Source: Agapetus fuscipes
Lineage: Eukaryota > Arthropoda > Insecta > Trichoptera > Glossosomatidae
DNA: 64,000 nucleotides
Assembly (NCBI GenBank): GCA_951799405.1
Contig: OX637344.1
Location: 1-64,000 of the forward strand
Reading direction: 5' to 3'
A program made the position numbers and the translations under genes. This document shows positions 35,717 through 46,730 of the stretch, piece by piece (the first letter of the stretch is position 1; the number at the start of each line of letters is the position of its first letter). Under the pieces are notes generated by a model, which made no database searches, was not told the DNA's origin, and saw nothing but the letters and a program-made list of their open reading frames with translations.

Positions 35717-35854
35717 AATTTCACCATGTCAGTACGCACACACCTTAAGACTTTTAGTTTTGTTTTGTTGACAACTCTTTGATGAAATTACGTCAACTGT
35801 AAATTTTCCTTGACCACACTGACTGTAAAAATTGATTTACTTTGCCAATAAATA

Positions 35855-35995
35855 TTTTGTAAAAAAGATTTGTGAAGAGGAATGCAATTCACTAACCTAT
35901 TTTTCCTGGCCAGTTATCTTCATACGAAAGCAGAAGCTTGTGTGCATGCAATGTCATCTGTTGAACCAGGGTCGAAGCTATGGTGAAATGGGCCA
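35855..35995 (-). mobile_element. SINE-like repeat (family 3)
   Basis: Minus-strand copy of the repeat at 39575-39765. Shared blocks include GAGGAATGCA, CCTGGCCAGTT, AAGCAGAAGCTTGTGTGCATGC and TGTTGAACCAGGGTCGAAG. Confidence 0.65.
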
Positions 35996-36104
35996 GACGT
36001 GCTTTGAACCAACGTTATTCTGTTTCAAATACGCTAGTCAAACAAGCGACTTGACCCCACGACCAGCACCGACAAATACCATGTTACCATACAATCTCAC
36101 TGCT

Positions 36105-36262
36105 TCTTCAGGGAAGGGCGCAAAATATGCATGGTGTATGTTCATTTGAGAGTTTGGTTTTATTTTGTAAGTATGTCCAGGTACCCATGCAACATGTGTA
36201 AGCACAAATTACAGGCTTGTGGGCGTGCATTACGTATGAATTTTAAATGTTTATATATCACT
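36105..36262 (+). mobile_element. LINE 3'-tail repeat fragment
   Basis: TTCAGGGAAGGGCGC, ATGTTCATTTGAGAG, ATGCAACATGTGTAAGC and GCATTACGTATGAATTTTAAATG follow the family order. It is diverged. Confidence 0.65.
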
Positions 36263-37189
36263 ACAATATACGAGTACACCTAAATAAAGGTATACACATA
36301 CGAAAAAAAATGATACTTTTTTCAGCTTAATATTTAACAGAGGAAAATACCTGTTAAATATGACGAAGAAGAAAAAATGAGTAATAAAAATGAGCAATCA
36401 TTATCGGCTGTTATTGTCTTAGGAAATTACCCCTTATTAACGTGTTTAGTGTACACGGCCGTAATTGCATCCACTTCATGTTCTTGGATGTTCTTTACCT
36501 TCACATGTAGGAGAAGAGGTCAAGATCTGCGATGATAAACTGTCTTATAATGACTGCAAACTATCATTGCTTACGAAAAAATAACGGTGATTTATTTATA
36601 TTAATATAACTAGCTGACCCGGCAGATTTTATCCTGCCTTTATTTTTATAAATGAAATTCACTAGTTTTGTGGATTTGTAAATTTGGGAATGGCTGTTCT
36701 TCAGAAAATGGAAAAGATGAGCGAAGAAATCTTATTTTGAAGTGATCATTGTAACTATTATAGTGAGACGGCATCGCTTAATAACTTAAAACAATGGAGC
36801 GTGCATATTTTCATGGGCATTGTATCAAATTAAATTGGGCTCATTTAAAGATATTGAAAAACTATGGATTGCAGTTATGAAAGATGTTGTAGCTTTTTAA
36901 ATTTCAGGAGGTGCATATGAAAGTTTTATATATTTTGTCATTTTTACACTGTAATTGGTATTTGAAGCATAATTTCATTGCTTAATACCAATAAAAGAAT
37001 GCTGTCATTCTATTGGGCAGAAGGAAACGTTTTCTTTGTACATCTCAAAAATAATAAAATGATCATTTATAGGTTTTAAATGATGCTTTAAATAAAGCTT
37101 GTTGCAATCGTTGATGTACAGTGTATGTATACAGATTGATTGATATTAGACGAAGTAAAATCAATAAGATAATTTAGGGTAGATCATTG

Positions 37190-37495
37190 TTTTGGATTTC
37201 CATATATATTATTGTTTATTGATTTTAAAAACATAATTTATTGTGTATGTTCTTTGACTTATAGGTTGGTTTGCGGCTGACCACCCATGCTGCAGAAAAT
37301 GATTCACTTTGCCAATGGCACACCTGTTACAGGGAAGGTCGGCAAGAGTTGTGGGGCTTATGTTTATTTTGGATTAAGTTTTTATATTGTAGGTCCACAT
37401 GCGGCATGTGTTAGTGTGAAATTAAGCATGTCTGCTTGTGGGAATGCATTCAATGTGAATCTCAAATGATACATATCTTTGCAACTTAGATTTAG
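37190..37495 (+). mobile_element. LINE 3'-tail repeat, cluster copy 1
   Basis: The full core from the AT-rich lead-in to TTTGCAACTTAGATTTAGAT. The next copy begins within about 20 bp of its end. Confidence 0.85.
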
Positions 37496-37752
37496 ATCAT
37501 TGTGTTTATGCTCCTTAACTTATAGGTTGGTATGCGGCTGACCACTCATGCTGTGGAAAATCGTTCACTTTTCCAATATCACTCCTGTTTCAGGAAAGGT
37601 CGGCCAGAGTTGCAGGGTGTTTGTTTATTTGAGATTTGGGTTTTAATATTGTAGGTTCACATGTGGCATGTGCAAGCGCGAACTTATACATGTGTGTTTG
37701 TGAGAATGCATATTTTGTGAATCCCCAATACCTTTTCAACTTAGATTCGGAA
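37496..37752 (+). mobile_element. LINE 3'-tail repeat, cluster copy 2
   Basis: Starts at CCTTAACTTATAGGTTGG, directly after copy 1, and ends CTTTTCAACTTAGATTCGG. Same orientation. Confidence 0.85.
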
Positions 37753-37904
37753 AAAATGTAATCCTTTTTTCACAATTTATTGATGATACAAACTTCATAT
37801 TTTCTTAATTTTGTTCATTTTAGCTTTGATTTGTTACCTCGTATTAACGATTCGAGCTCAAGTTTGCACATAGAAAGTTGAATATTAAGTAAAAAGATCG
37901 AGTA

Positions 37905-38088
37905 TGTAGTAAAACTTGGTTCACTTTTGCCAATGCCCCCCTGGTTTCAGCGAAAGTGGCAGAAGTTTCAAAGTTTATGTACACATGCAGCATGTGTAAG
38001 CATGTACTTACAATGTGCTTACTTTTGGGCATGTATTTAATATGAGTCTAAAATGACAAAATATCTTTGCAACTTAGATTATATGTTT
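37905..38088 (+). mobile_element. LINE 3'-tail repeat, cluster copy 3 (diverged)
   Basis: TTGGTTCACTTTTGCCAATG through CAAAATATCTTTGCAACTTAGATTA. Its 5' part is missing and it is followed directly by copy 4. Confidence 0.75.
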
Positions 38089-38350
38089 TGAAATGTAATT
38101 TGTCGTGTATGTTCCTTGACTTATAGGTTGGTATGCGGCTGACCACCCATGCTGTAAAAATGCTTCACTTTGCCAATGTCACCCCTGTTTCAGGGAAGGA
38201 TGGCAAGAGTTGCAGGATGTATGCCCATTTGAAATTTGGTTTTTATGTTGTAGGTTCACATGAGGCATGTGCAAGCGCGAACTTTACGTGTCTGGTTTTG
38301 AGAATGCATGTAATGTGTTATTTGGGATTTGCAGTTGGGTCTTATTTTGA
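38089..38350 (+). mobile_element. LINE 3'-tail repeat, cluster copy 4
   Basis: TGTCGTGTATGTTCCTTGACTTATAGG and the full core. The 3' tail is replaced by other sequence after GAATGCATGTAATGTG. Confidence 0.8.
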
Positions 38351-38799
38351 AAATATACATGCATTATGTGTTGTAACGAGATGAATTTGTTTGTTTGGTG
38401 GAATGGAACATTAGATTTGAATTTGAATGGAAAAAGGAAAACAAAAGAATGCAGAAAGGGAGAAAGAAGCTTGCCTGGCGGGAGAGCCACAAGCATGAGA
38501 ATTTGGTCATAATTAATATTGCTGTGGTTTATTATATAAACATTGTGATTGTGGATAAAATAAATAATTATATTAATATTGTGATTGTGGAATAATAAAG
38601 TGTGTTTAAATGTTTGATTCCTTATCTGTTTTATAAGTGATATTATTAAGTGATTTGTAGCAGAGCCACAAATGGTGTGAGAGAGTTCTCCTGAGCACGG
38701 CTTGAGTCTTGAAGCGGATTTTGAACGAACGAAAAGTTAGCAGTGAATATCCTCACATATTACAAACATCCTAATTGAATACTATCAAAAGAAAAACCC

Positions 38800-38895
38800 T
38801 CACAGTGTGTGCACAAACTAACATGTGTTTCCTTTTGGGCATCCATTCAATATGAACCTTAAATGTGTGCATATATTTGTAACTGACATTAAAGA
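38800..38895 (+). mobile_element. LINE 3'-tail scrap
   Basis: ACTAACATGTGTTTCC, GGCATCCATTCAATATGAACC and ATATATTTGTAACT match the end of the family core. Confidence 0.55.
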
Positions 38896-39424
38896 CCTAT
38901 TTATTTAACCTTGAACGCTTTTCATGACTTTGACAGTTGAAAAAAATTTCTTTTTTTAAAAAAGAGTTCTGTTTGGTAAAGGCTGTTTATGAATAAAATG
39001 TTTTATTCCATTTTCAAATTTTGTACCTACCAGTTTATTTAATTAATTTGATTTTGTTTTATCTCTTACAATATTTCAAACCGAACACATTTAATGAAAT
39101 TTGAATATGGAACAAAAATCTGTCAATTAGATGAAGTTGGAAATGATCAATTCCCATATAAAAACGACGTTCAGCCTTTCACAAATTCAAACATGTTCTG
39201 CGTTATTTTATCAACTTTTTTGTACGCTATAACCCTTCTCAGATTACGTACTTTATTCTGAAACGAAAGACAGCCAAAACCGTTTAGTCCTTCACCATTT
39301 TATCGCATTACCAACGAACGTTTTTTTGGTTTTATAGTATAGATTAAAAGTATTAGCAACATCCATCTTCATTCACTATTAACTTTTATTTATTTTATCA
39401 AGATGAAAAAATATGTTTAAAGTT

Positions 39425-39555
39425 TGTGAAAGTGGTTGGCGTAAGGACGCGCCCCTTTCCTGAGAAAATAAATAGGATCCTCACCCCACATGCGATACCC
39501 TAAGGGATTATGTGGTAAGTAGTTACCCTATATGTGCTGCTTGGTTTTTTTTGCG
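39425..39555 (+). mobile_element. SINE (family 1) 3' part
   Basis: GTGGTTGGCGTAAGG, AAATAAATAGGATCC, an ATGCGATACCCTAAGGGAT block and TATATGTGCTGCTTGG match the SINE body and end. Confidence 0.7.
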
Positions 39556-39574
39556 TCTTTCTATTATATGTCGG

Positions 39575-39765
39575 TGTTATAAGACAGGTTCCAAATGGAA
39601 CCGGATAACGCTGGTTCGAATCCCGCGACGATAACTTCGACCCTGGTTCAACAGATGCCGTTGCATGCACACAAGCTTCTGCTTTCGCATGAAGACAACT
39701 GGCCAGGTAAAATAGGTTGGTGGATTGCATTCCTTTCCACAAATCTATTAAAAAAAAATAAAAAA
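39575..39765 (+). mobile_element. SINE-like repeat (family 3)
   Basis: Carries a B-box-like CTGGTTCGAATCCCGCGACG. The body follows: TTCGACCCTGGTTCAACAG, GCATGCACACAAGCTTCTGC, ACTGGCCAGG and GGATTGCATTCC. A minus-strand copy lies at 35855, and a scrap at 40545-40620. Confidence 0.65.
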
Positions 39766-41645
39766 AATATATCTAATAATATGGATTTGTGACATTGCTT
39801 TTCTAAGGAATAAAAATAGGATGGTCTGCTGCTTAGCTTTTCTTTTTATTATCAAAAGGGTCTTTGAAATATTTATTGGTCTAAGTTTTTTTATTAGAGT
39901 TTCTTTTTTAAATTCATATTATAGCCTCATAATTTAATAGCAGAGCCTAACGGGTGGCCAGCATCTAATCAGGATTGCCCTGGGCGGGGATTCTGATAAT
40001 TTGTTACTGGTGTTAAAATGGGATAAAGCATAAATCAGCATGGACACATACGGGTGCTGGTGCTGCACTGAGCACAGTGGAAAGATTACGCGGGTAGTGC
40101 GCATATCCCTCAAACTTTAGATTTGTACCTACATGAGTGTTATTGTGGCCCTACCTTACAGTTCTCCTATAAATGTTGTCAGGGTAAGCTAACAAGCAAT
40201 GATCTAAATACACATCGTGGAGTAAATTTACAAAATGTCATCAATACAGTAAACAGTTGACTGAGAGTAATTACCTATAAAAAATCCTGAAAATTCCTAT
40301 CGATTTTATTTTCGAGTCATTTGTGATTTTTTTTACTTACTTGAAATATTGGTTTGATAATTTTTTTTTTCGTTAACAACACTCTTGTAGTCAATTGTTT
40401 TTTTTTTACTAAAATAAAAAATATGAGGAAAACTATTCACCCAAGTGTTCTTGCCTGGAAAGATACTGGTAGATCATATTGTTAAGGTTACATCACAATT
40501 AATAATTCATCGATTTCTAAATGATTTATATATTAATAATTTACGAATGACTTCTGTTGAACCAGGGTCAAAGTCAAGAGGACTCGATGGGACTCGAACT
40601 TGCGCTTGTTTCAATAACGCTAATTCAACTACCTACCTTACTTCTAGACGAAACCAACGTACCTATCGTACATTATTTATTTTTTCAGGATTTAGAAAGT
40701 GTATTTTTCCTTCGTTTATGCACATTTCTGTCCTATCCTTCAACCATCTTTTCTGAGGTTGGCTTACTCCTCTTTTTCCTACTTTCGGCCGATAGTCTTG
40801 AAGATTCTGCATCCATATAATATATTTTCATGACAGTGACATATCCATTCCAGCTCAATTTAAAAACAACTGACCGCCTATCTGCAACAACGACTGTTAT
40901 ATTTTTGATCAATTGATCAGTTTACTTATCAAGCGAATTTATCATTTGAATTGTTAATTCCAAAAATTAAAATGCCAAATCAAATGAAAGTTACACCTTA
41001 CGAGAGAACAGAAGGGCATTAAAAATATGTGAGTAGGTCCCTTTGAGATCCCACTGAAGGTCCGTGGGCGTGTCCGCCCGCCCCCCCCCCTATATTGTTA
41101 ATGCCGACCCTTGATTTACTGGCTCGTGGTCCAACTTCTGAAGTTGAAATTGTGCGTCATAAATCTCACCTCAAACCACCTACTCTCAAAACAATACTGA
41201 CCCCTTTTAGTCATCGATGAATATGAAGAGCATAGATCGCTTGCGTCTAATTTTTCCCAAGGGAACAAACGTATCATGAAACGGAATAATAGGTAAACAT
41301 GAGAAATAAGAAATTAACGTCTTACGTAAAAAAAAGACGGAAGCATGAAGGTTGCCTGGAAACCGATTATAACAACACCTTGTTTGCATGAAGACGACAC
41401 CCTCTAACAAAAATCTAACATTGGCAATAATATCCCTGATTACATATTGTCACACTTGCTGTGTTTGTGGGTTTTCTTTTTGTACTTACGTCAGAACATT
41501 GCGTATTCTAAACCTATACAACGTAGAAACTTAGCAAATAGGTATGGAATGGCTCGTCTTGACCATCTTACCCAACGTCCCTGTAATTTGAAAAGTTCGT
41601 GGAGGTGGTGATAAATTTTGAAGTAATTTAAATGCTGTTACTCAC

Positions 41646-43677
41646 CACAATCAGATTGCATATCGGCCTCCTGCTCAGCTTCCTCCCCGGTCACAGTCTC
41701 CTGGGAGTACATCCTCACTTGGATGTCGCATCCTGCGTGTGAAACCTCAGCAGCTTCCTCTTGGCCAACTCTTCCCGTCACGGCTCCCCTCGATTGAGAT
41801 CGTATTTCATCACCGAACATAACACAATCAACACGCGGCTCCGCGTTGCCGTGGTGCTCAATATTTTTGGCGTTATAAACACTAACCAGGTTGCAGTTTC
41901 CTGTGTCAGATATCTCCTTCATATCATCTCGTGTGTCCACATCCCCTCCGGCACAATATTTCCTCTCATTGTTATTAGCTTTGATTGAAGTCTGATCAAT
42001 GGTTTGTTCTTCTGTCGAGTTGTTATTTATCTGCAATTCATTATTCGCCTGCGATGACGCAACAATTTCATTCTCTACGAGGAATTGGACTTTTTTGCGC
42101 TGGAGTGCGTTTGTTGTGGAGATCGGTTTTGCTGCCGAGGGCGTCGGTAAGTAAAAGTGTGATCCTGAGGTCTGAGACTCCGCCTTGGGGGAGGGGCGAG
42201 GGGATTCACTTCCAGCGGTCGTTCCTGTGTTGTTGACCGCTTTGGGCTTCTTGAGTATTGACTTGATTGCCGTGTCAGACCGGTTTCCAATAATACTCGA
42301 TGATTCGCTCGCCGATGACTGTTTGATAACTGTTTTTTGTTCGGATTCCCTTCTGTCGCTCTCGCTTTCTTCTTCTGACGTCTCTGTTTTGTTTCTGCGC
42401 GGTGGACGCTTGGGAGACACGCTTCTGACCTTTGCTGCGCGCGGTGACCCCGCACTGTGTTCTTTATTATTGTTGGATCTCGGTGAGTTGTTAGTGTGTC
42501 CAGTTTCGCTTTGTTTGGCTTCCACAATAGGTGTTGTGTTATGGATTTCACTGCGTGAATAATCGCTTTGACCGTTGACCTCAACATCGTCATAAACAAA
42601 GTCCTCTTCTGTGCTGGGAGTTGAAGATTCACCGAACACGCGGATTCTTTGACCTCCAATTGCTTGAACACTCGAATAAGGTCCATTGTGTTTCGAGCCT
42701 TTTTTACTCTTTGCATTCAAATTTTGTTGCAACTTTTTCAAACTGAACGTTTCATCATTTTCAAAGTCTGCAAACACATCATCATCATCTTGATGCGCGC
42801 GCAGCTTTTCTACTTTGATCTTTTGCATCAAATCATAGGGATTGACGTCGCACTCTAGGATGGAACGCCTGTTCGCGCAATCGCTCTCGTAACTCTGCAT
42901 GTCTTCATACCAGAGATCTTTTCCTCGGCTGACACTTTTACTCCGCCCCTTCAGAGTATCATTACTCGGGCTCCTTCTCCTGCCTCTGTTCCTTACCGGG
43001 GAAATACTCTTGGCGCGACTTCTCGAAGCAGTGAACTGACTTCCAACATGCGCCGACTCAAGCGGAGAAGATAATCTTGTTCTCCTCATCAGATCGTAAG
43101 GATCGGCCGCTTGATTCTGTGGTAAGCTCAAAATAGTTGGTCTTGATTTTGATGTTGGCATTAGCTTCACTGTTCCAGCTCTTATGGTACCTCCCGATGT
43201 TCTCAGAGCCTGAGTTCCCCTGACTGTTCCTCCGATCATCTGTCCCCTCAGGGTATTATTGACTGCAAGAGGTAGGCGGGAGCCTTTGCACTTCTTACAC
43301 ACACTCACTTTCTTGGTGCTCGCCTTTTTAGTGCCATTCAAGTATTCTTGACAAGAACACACAACGACTGCATAGTTCTGGGCCGGCACTTGAGGAGTGC
43401 TCAGTATCACAGGAGTGCATGGCTGTTCAGCATACTGCAGAAACACGCTGGGCCTTGGGTGGTTTGCTTGTGCGCGCACCGTCCCATACAACCATGGTTC
43501 TGCATACTTCATGGACTTGGACAACGATGACCCTCCAGGTCCACTGATGGTTCCATATAAGTTAGGTCTTGACCCTGGCCCAGGACCAACAGTTCCTCCT
43601 CCAGAGCCATTTGTGAGCTTCAAACGCTGGCTCCAGGATTTCTTCGCTTTTGCATCGTCTGTTGAAGAGAAATTCAT
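41646..43677 (-). CDS. RhoGEF gene, first coding exon seen
   Basis: The 2,032-nt exon lies between acceptor TTTGGTTTCAG and donor GTGAGTAA. It begins exactly with an ATG, which may be the start codon after a spliced 5' leader or an internal methionine. It encodes 677 residues plus one base; that base joins the first two bases of the exon at 26685 in phase. The protein is largely disordered and Ser/Arg-rich. A CxC-x17-CxxC cluster (C107, C109, C127, C130) may bind zinc. A PYDLM motif occurs twice (about residues 193-197 and 280-284), each after D/N and followed by basic residues. An acidic QDDDDVFADFENDE segment follows the second. An RS-rich stretch (about 218-252) suggests phosphorylation. 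Assignment to the RhoGEF rests on splice phase and proximity. Confidence 0.8.
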
Positions 43678-43874
43678 CTGAAACCAAAGAAAATATTTTT
43701 ATTAGATAAATAAATAAAACTAGGAATTCACAAATTTCTAGTTTCCAGTGGTGAATAATAAAATATAAAAGTGAAAACAGCCAAATATTCATTTACATTT
43801 TTTCAGGTCATGAATTTAATTGTTCTTGCATAAGCTCTTTAAGAATATTCTTCTTTAAGAATATATTCCGATAT
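43678..43874 (-). other. upstream intron or leader of the RhoGEF gene
   Basis: AT-rich sequence ending in a good acceptor at 43678. No promoter could be identified. Confidence 0.4.
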
Positions 43875-44110
43875 TTTTTGTTCCTTGACTAATAAGTTGG
43901 TATGAAGCTGACCCCCATATGCTTTAAAAACTTGGTTCACTTTTGCCAATGCTACCCTGATTTCAGGGAAAGGAGGCAGGATTTGTAGGATTTATGTTCA
44001 TTTGAACTTTGGGTCTTTATTTTGAGATTGCAAATACAGCATTTATAAACGTAAACTTTCACGTATCTGCCTGTGGGAATGCATTCAATACGTATCTAAA
44101 AACTCAACTA
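43875..44110 (+). mobile_element. LINE 3'-tail repeat, diverged
   Basis: CCTTGACTAATAAGTTGGTATG, TTGGTTCACTTTTGCCAATG, TTTCAGGGAAAGGAGG and GGGAATGCATTCAATACG follow the family order. Confidence 0.75.
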
Positions 44111-44204
44111 AACTACGCATATAATGTAACTTCTTGCCTGCGCTATCCTCAAAGGGTTCGCATGTGGCGCTTCGTAACCTTTTTATTTTTACGGATAAGA
44201 AGAC

Positions 44205-44400
44205 CTTCACTTCAGTTTACGTGAGGGCTTCCCAGCTCCCGAGGGAGCTGGTTCTCATTTATTGTGAAAGCTGAGTAAAACTTGCCAGTATTTATTTTAA
44301 GTTTCAAATAAGCACCGAAACGGGAAATCATTTCTGTCACCCTCGGTGAGTGAATTTTCAAGCAAAATCCAGTTGATGTAAGACTGGATGGACCCTTAGT
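44205..44400 (-). mobile_element. SINE (family 1), minus strand
   Basis: The reverse complement of the SINE body: TTCCCAGCTCCCGAGGGAGC, CATTTATTGTGAAAGCTGAG, AGCACCGAAACGGGAAATCA and CACCCTCGGTGAG. Confidence 0.8.
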
Positions 44401-44474
44401 AACCGATCTTTGGTAAAGGTTTATGAATTTTTCAACCCAGCGCAGAGCACACATACCAACTTGAAAAAATAAAA

Positions 44475-44590
44475 TAGGACATTGCTCCGTCGAGATTGGA
44501 ACTCATAACGTTCCATTTTCGAGTCCGAAACGTTACTACTAGACTACAGACCGGTTTCAAATGTGAATATATCTTTGCAACTTAGATTAT
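44475..44590 (-). mobile_element. SINE head (family 2), beside a LINE-tail end
   Basis: On the minus strand GTCTGTAGTCTAGTAGTAACG and GAGTTCCAATCTCGACGG form an A/B-box-like pair, as at 30895. Bases 44560-44590 are a plus-strand LINE-tail end (ATATCTTTGCAACTTAGATTATAG). Confidence 0.55.
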
Positions 44591-44599
44591 AGTCTATAG

Positions 44600-45360
44600 A
44601 TCATGGATTTCGGCTAATGGCTCATAATATAAAACCCTGCAGTTGTTTTGTTTTTCTATAAATTATGAACATCTTTGTGTTATGATTAATTGTAAAACAG
44701 AAGTAAACATCAACTAACCGATCCGGAACAAATCTTTAATCTGTAGTTAACCTATGTATCTGCGTGGTTAATTGAATTTCGTTACATTTCCCATTCTCTA
44801 CGTAACAGTGGAATCCTTGACCTTTTGTTCGCAAAGATCGTCCGGTTACTCACCGCCTCTGACATTAGCGTGGCCGGCGCCTTCTAACTATGAGTGTCTG
44901 TACATAAACAGCGCGGGACTGACATTATAGACTGCAAGTGATATTACGTTAGGCACGCTTGACCAGATGTGTACAGAACATAACGCCTTAACCAACAATG
45001 ATCTGGCGTAACTATGATTACGTATTTTCGATCTATTTTAAACTCACAGGAAAAACCATTACTTTGTAAAAGAAAACATTTGGAAACCAGATTTCAATAT
45101 TATAAAACATCGAAACATCATTTTCGTTGTTCGAGATTGTGAATAAAACCTTTAACTCATGATTTATCAATTTAAAAGTAAAAAAGTAGACTGTTTGTAC
45201 ATGTATTGTATCTTACTAACGTATAAATTGTTAATATGGTCATGTATCATTTATTTCCCTCAGCATAAAGTAAAGTAAAACTATCGTATCAGCAGAGAGA
45301 AATGTTGGAAAGGCAGCGCGGTCAGAGGTTGGTAAAGGAGTCCAATACCCGTCCAGCGTT
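44600..45360. other. no gene or repeat recognised
   Basis: AT-rich sequence. No ORF or family could be supported. Confidence 0.5.
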
Positions 45361-45620
45361 ACCATGCTATAATCTATAATCTAAGTTGCAAGGATATAAC
45401 ATTAACATTTAAAGCTCTCAAATGCATGCCCACAAACATACACGTGTAGTTCGCGCTTACAAATGCTGAATGTGTACTTAAAAATAAAATCCAAACCTCA
45501 ATTGAACATAAGCCCTACAACTTTTGCCGACCTTCCCTGACACAGGGTTGAAATTGGTAAAGTTAACCATTTTTACAGTATGTGGGGTCAGCCTCATACC
45601 AACCTATAAGTCAAGGAATG
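45361..45620 (-). mobile_element. LINE 3'-tail repeat copy
   Basis: Minus strand: CTATAATCTATAATCTAAGTTGCAAGG tail, then the core, ending CATACCAACCTATAAGTCAAGGAA. Confidence 0.85.
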
Positions 45621-46244
45621 ATGCCAATGATGATAATATTTTTTTGGAAACAGTAATAACAATGGAGGTTCACTTCCTATGCACACAATCCGATGCGTGC
45701 TATAATAATATTGGGATGATTTATTTGGTGGGCGCTGTTTTTGAGTAAGCCGCATCTCAAGATCCCTCTAAGACCTAAGTAGATCAGCGGTCCAAATAAT
45801 AGGTGGCAAATGCTTTGTTATGCATCTTAAATGTATTCCATGTCACCGTTTTGAGAAAATATCTTTGTAAACCTAAACTGTATTAGCTGTTAGATTCAAT
45901 TGCAGAAACTTAGCTTAAACAAAGGTTTTCGAGTTTGCCCTCTGCCCTCAATTTACCTGGCAGAGTTACGTATCTCTCTTGCATATAAACTGAGAGCAAG
46001 ACTTAAAAAGGTCTTAGTCTTACACTGAGTCTGACTTTAAGCAATGCCTGAGGCAGAACCTTATCTAGCGCAGTCTATACAATTCCTGGCCACATCATTA
46101 GACTCACTACAGTTTTTAAGAAAAATCTAAACAGTCTGTGAGATGAAATCTTTGGCATTTTTTCTCACATATACTCTTCATACAATCTCAATCAGCCCAT
46201 TAGTTCTGTCATAATATTTTTTTAATAATCAAAGATGGCATATA
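45621..46244. other. no gene recognised
   Basis: No ORF or repeat family could be supported. GGTGGGCGCTGTTTTTGAG near 45728 faintly resembles the repeat scraps at 51210 and 62500. Confidence 0.4.
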
Positions 46245-46730
46245 GGTTGAATTGACTTATAGGTTGGTATGAGGCTGACCACTCATACTTTAAAAAATGG
46301 TTCACTTTGCCAATGTCAACCCTGTTTCAGGGAAGGTCAGCAAGAGCTCTGCCCTCCTTATTGCAAACGCAGTACTTGCAAAATGGCAGTTTGGATATTA
46401 ACGAATGCTGCAGATCTTTTTATCTAAAACAATACTTTTGTGTAAGTACTGCGTTTAAAAACATGAAAATTGTTTTTTTTAGCTTTAGTTTTTAGCTTAA
46501 GCCCAGGAGATGTCATTTTGGCAAAAAAGTGAAAATCCCAAAAGTGTCGATTACTGCAAGTGCAATTAGCAGGGCAGAGTTGCAGGGCTTATGTTCATTT
46601 AAGATTAGGTTTTTATATTGTACGTCCACATGCGGCATATGTAAGCGAGCACTTATACGTGTCTGCTTGTGGAAATGCGTTTAATATGAATCTTTAATGA
46701 TATATATCTTTGCAGCTTAGATTTAGATTT
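46245..46730 (+). mobile_element. LINE 3'-tail repeat interrupted by a MITE
   Basis: The core (46245-46346) breaks off inside CAGCAAGAG and resumes at 46580 with TTGCAGGGC, continuing to TTTGCAGCTTAGATTTAGATT. The two parts join without loss. Confidence 0.85.
46347..46579. mobile_element. 233-bp MITE-like insertion with 9-bp inverted ends
   Basis: The ends are CTCTGCCCT and AGGGCAGAG. It sits exactly between two adjacent positions of the LINE tail. No target duplication outside the inverted ends is clear. An internal pair (GCAGTACTTGC and GTAAGTACTGCG) adds symmetry. No ORF. Confidence 0.7.

Larger units (their letters stand above)
36608..39348 (+). mobile_element. possible old repeat interrupted by LINE tails
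   Basis: Bases 36608-36640 (AACTAGCTGACCCGGCAG) and 39270-39348 (AGCCAAAACCGTTTAG to ATAGTATAGATT) resemble the two ends of a repeat family common in insect genomes that starts CTAGCTGACCCGGCA and ends TATAGATT. The tail cluster at 37190-38895 would then lie inside it. This link is inference. Confidence 0.4.
26686..41645 (-). other. 14.96-kb intron of the RhoGEF gene
   Basis: Its bounds are donor GTGAGTAA at 41645 and acceptor TTTCAG at 26686-26687. It carries LINE, SINE and hAT insertions, listed separately. The stretches 26690-29230, 30010-30890, 31000-32390, 34270-34750, 35000-35565 and 39770-41645 show no gene or repeat I recognise, apart from a poly-C run near 41085. Confidence 0.8.
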
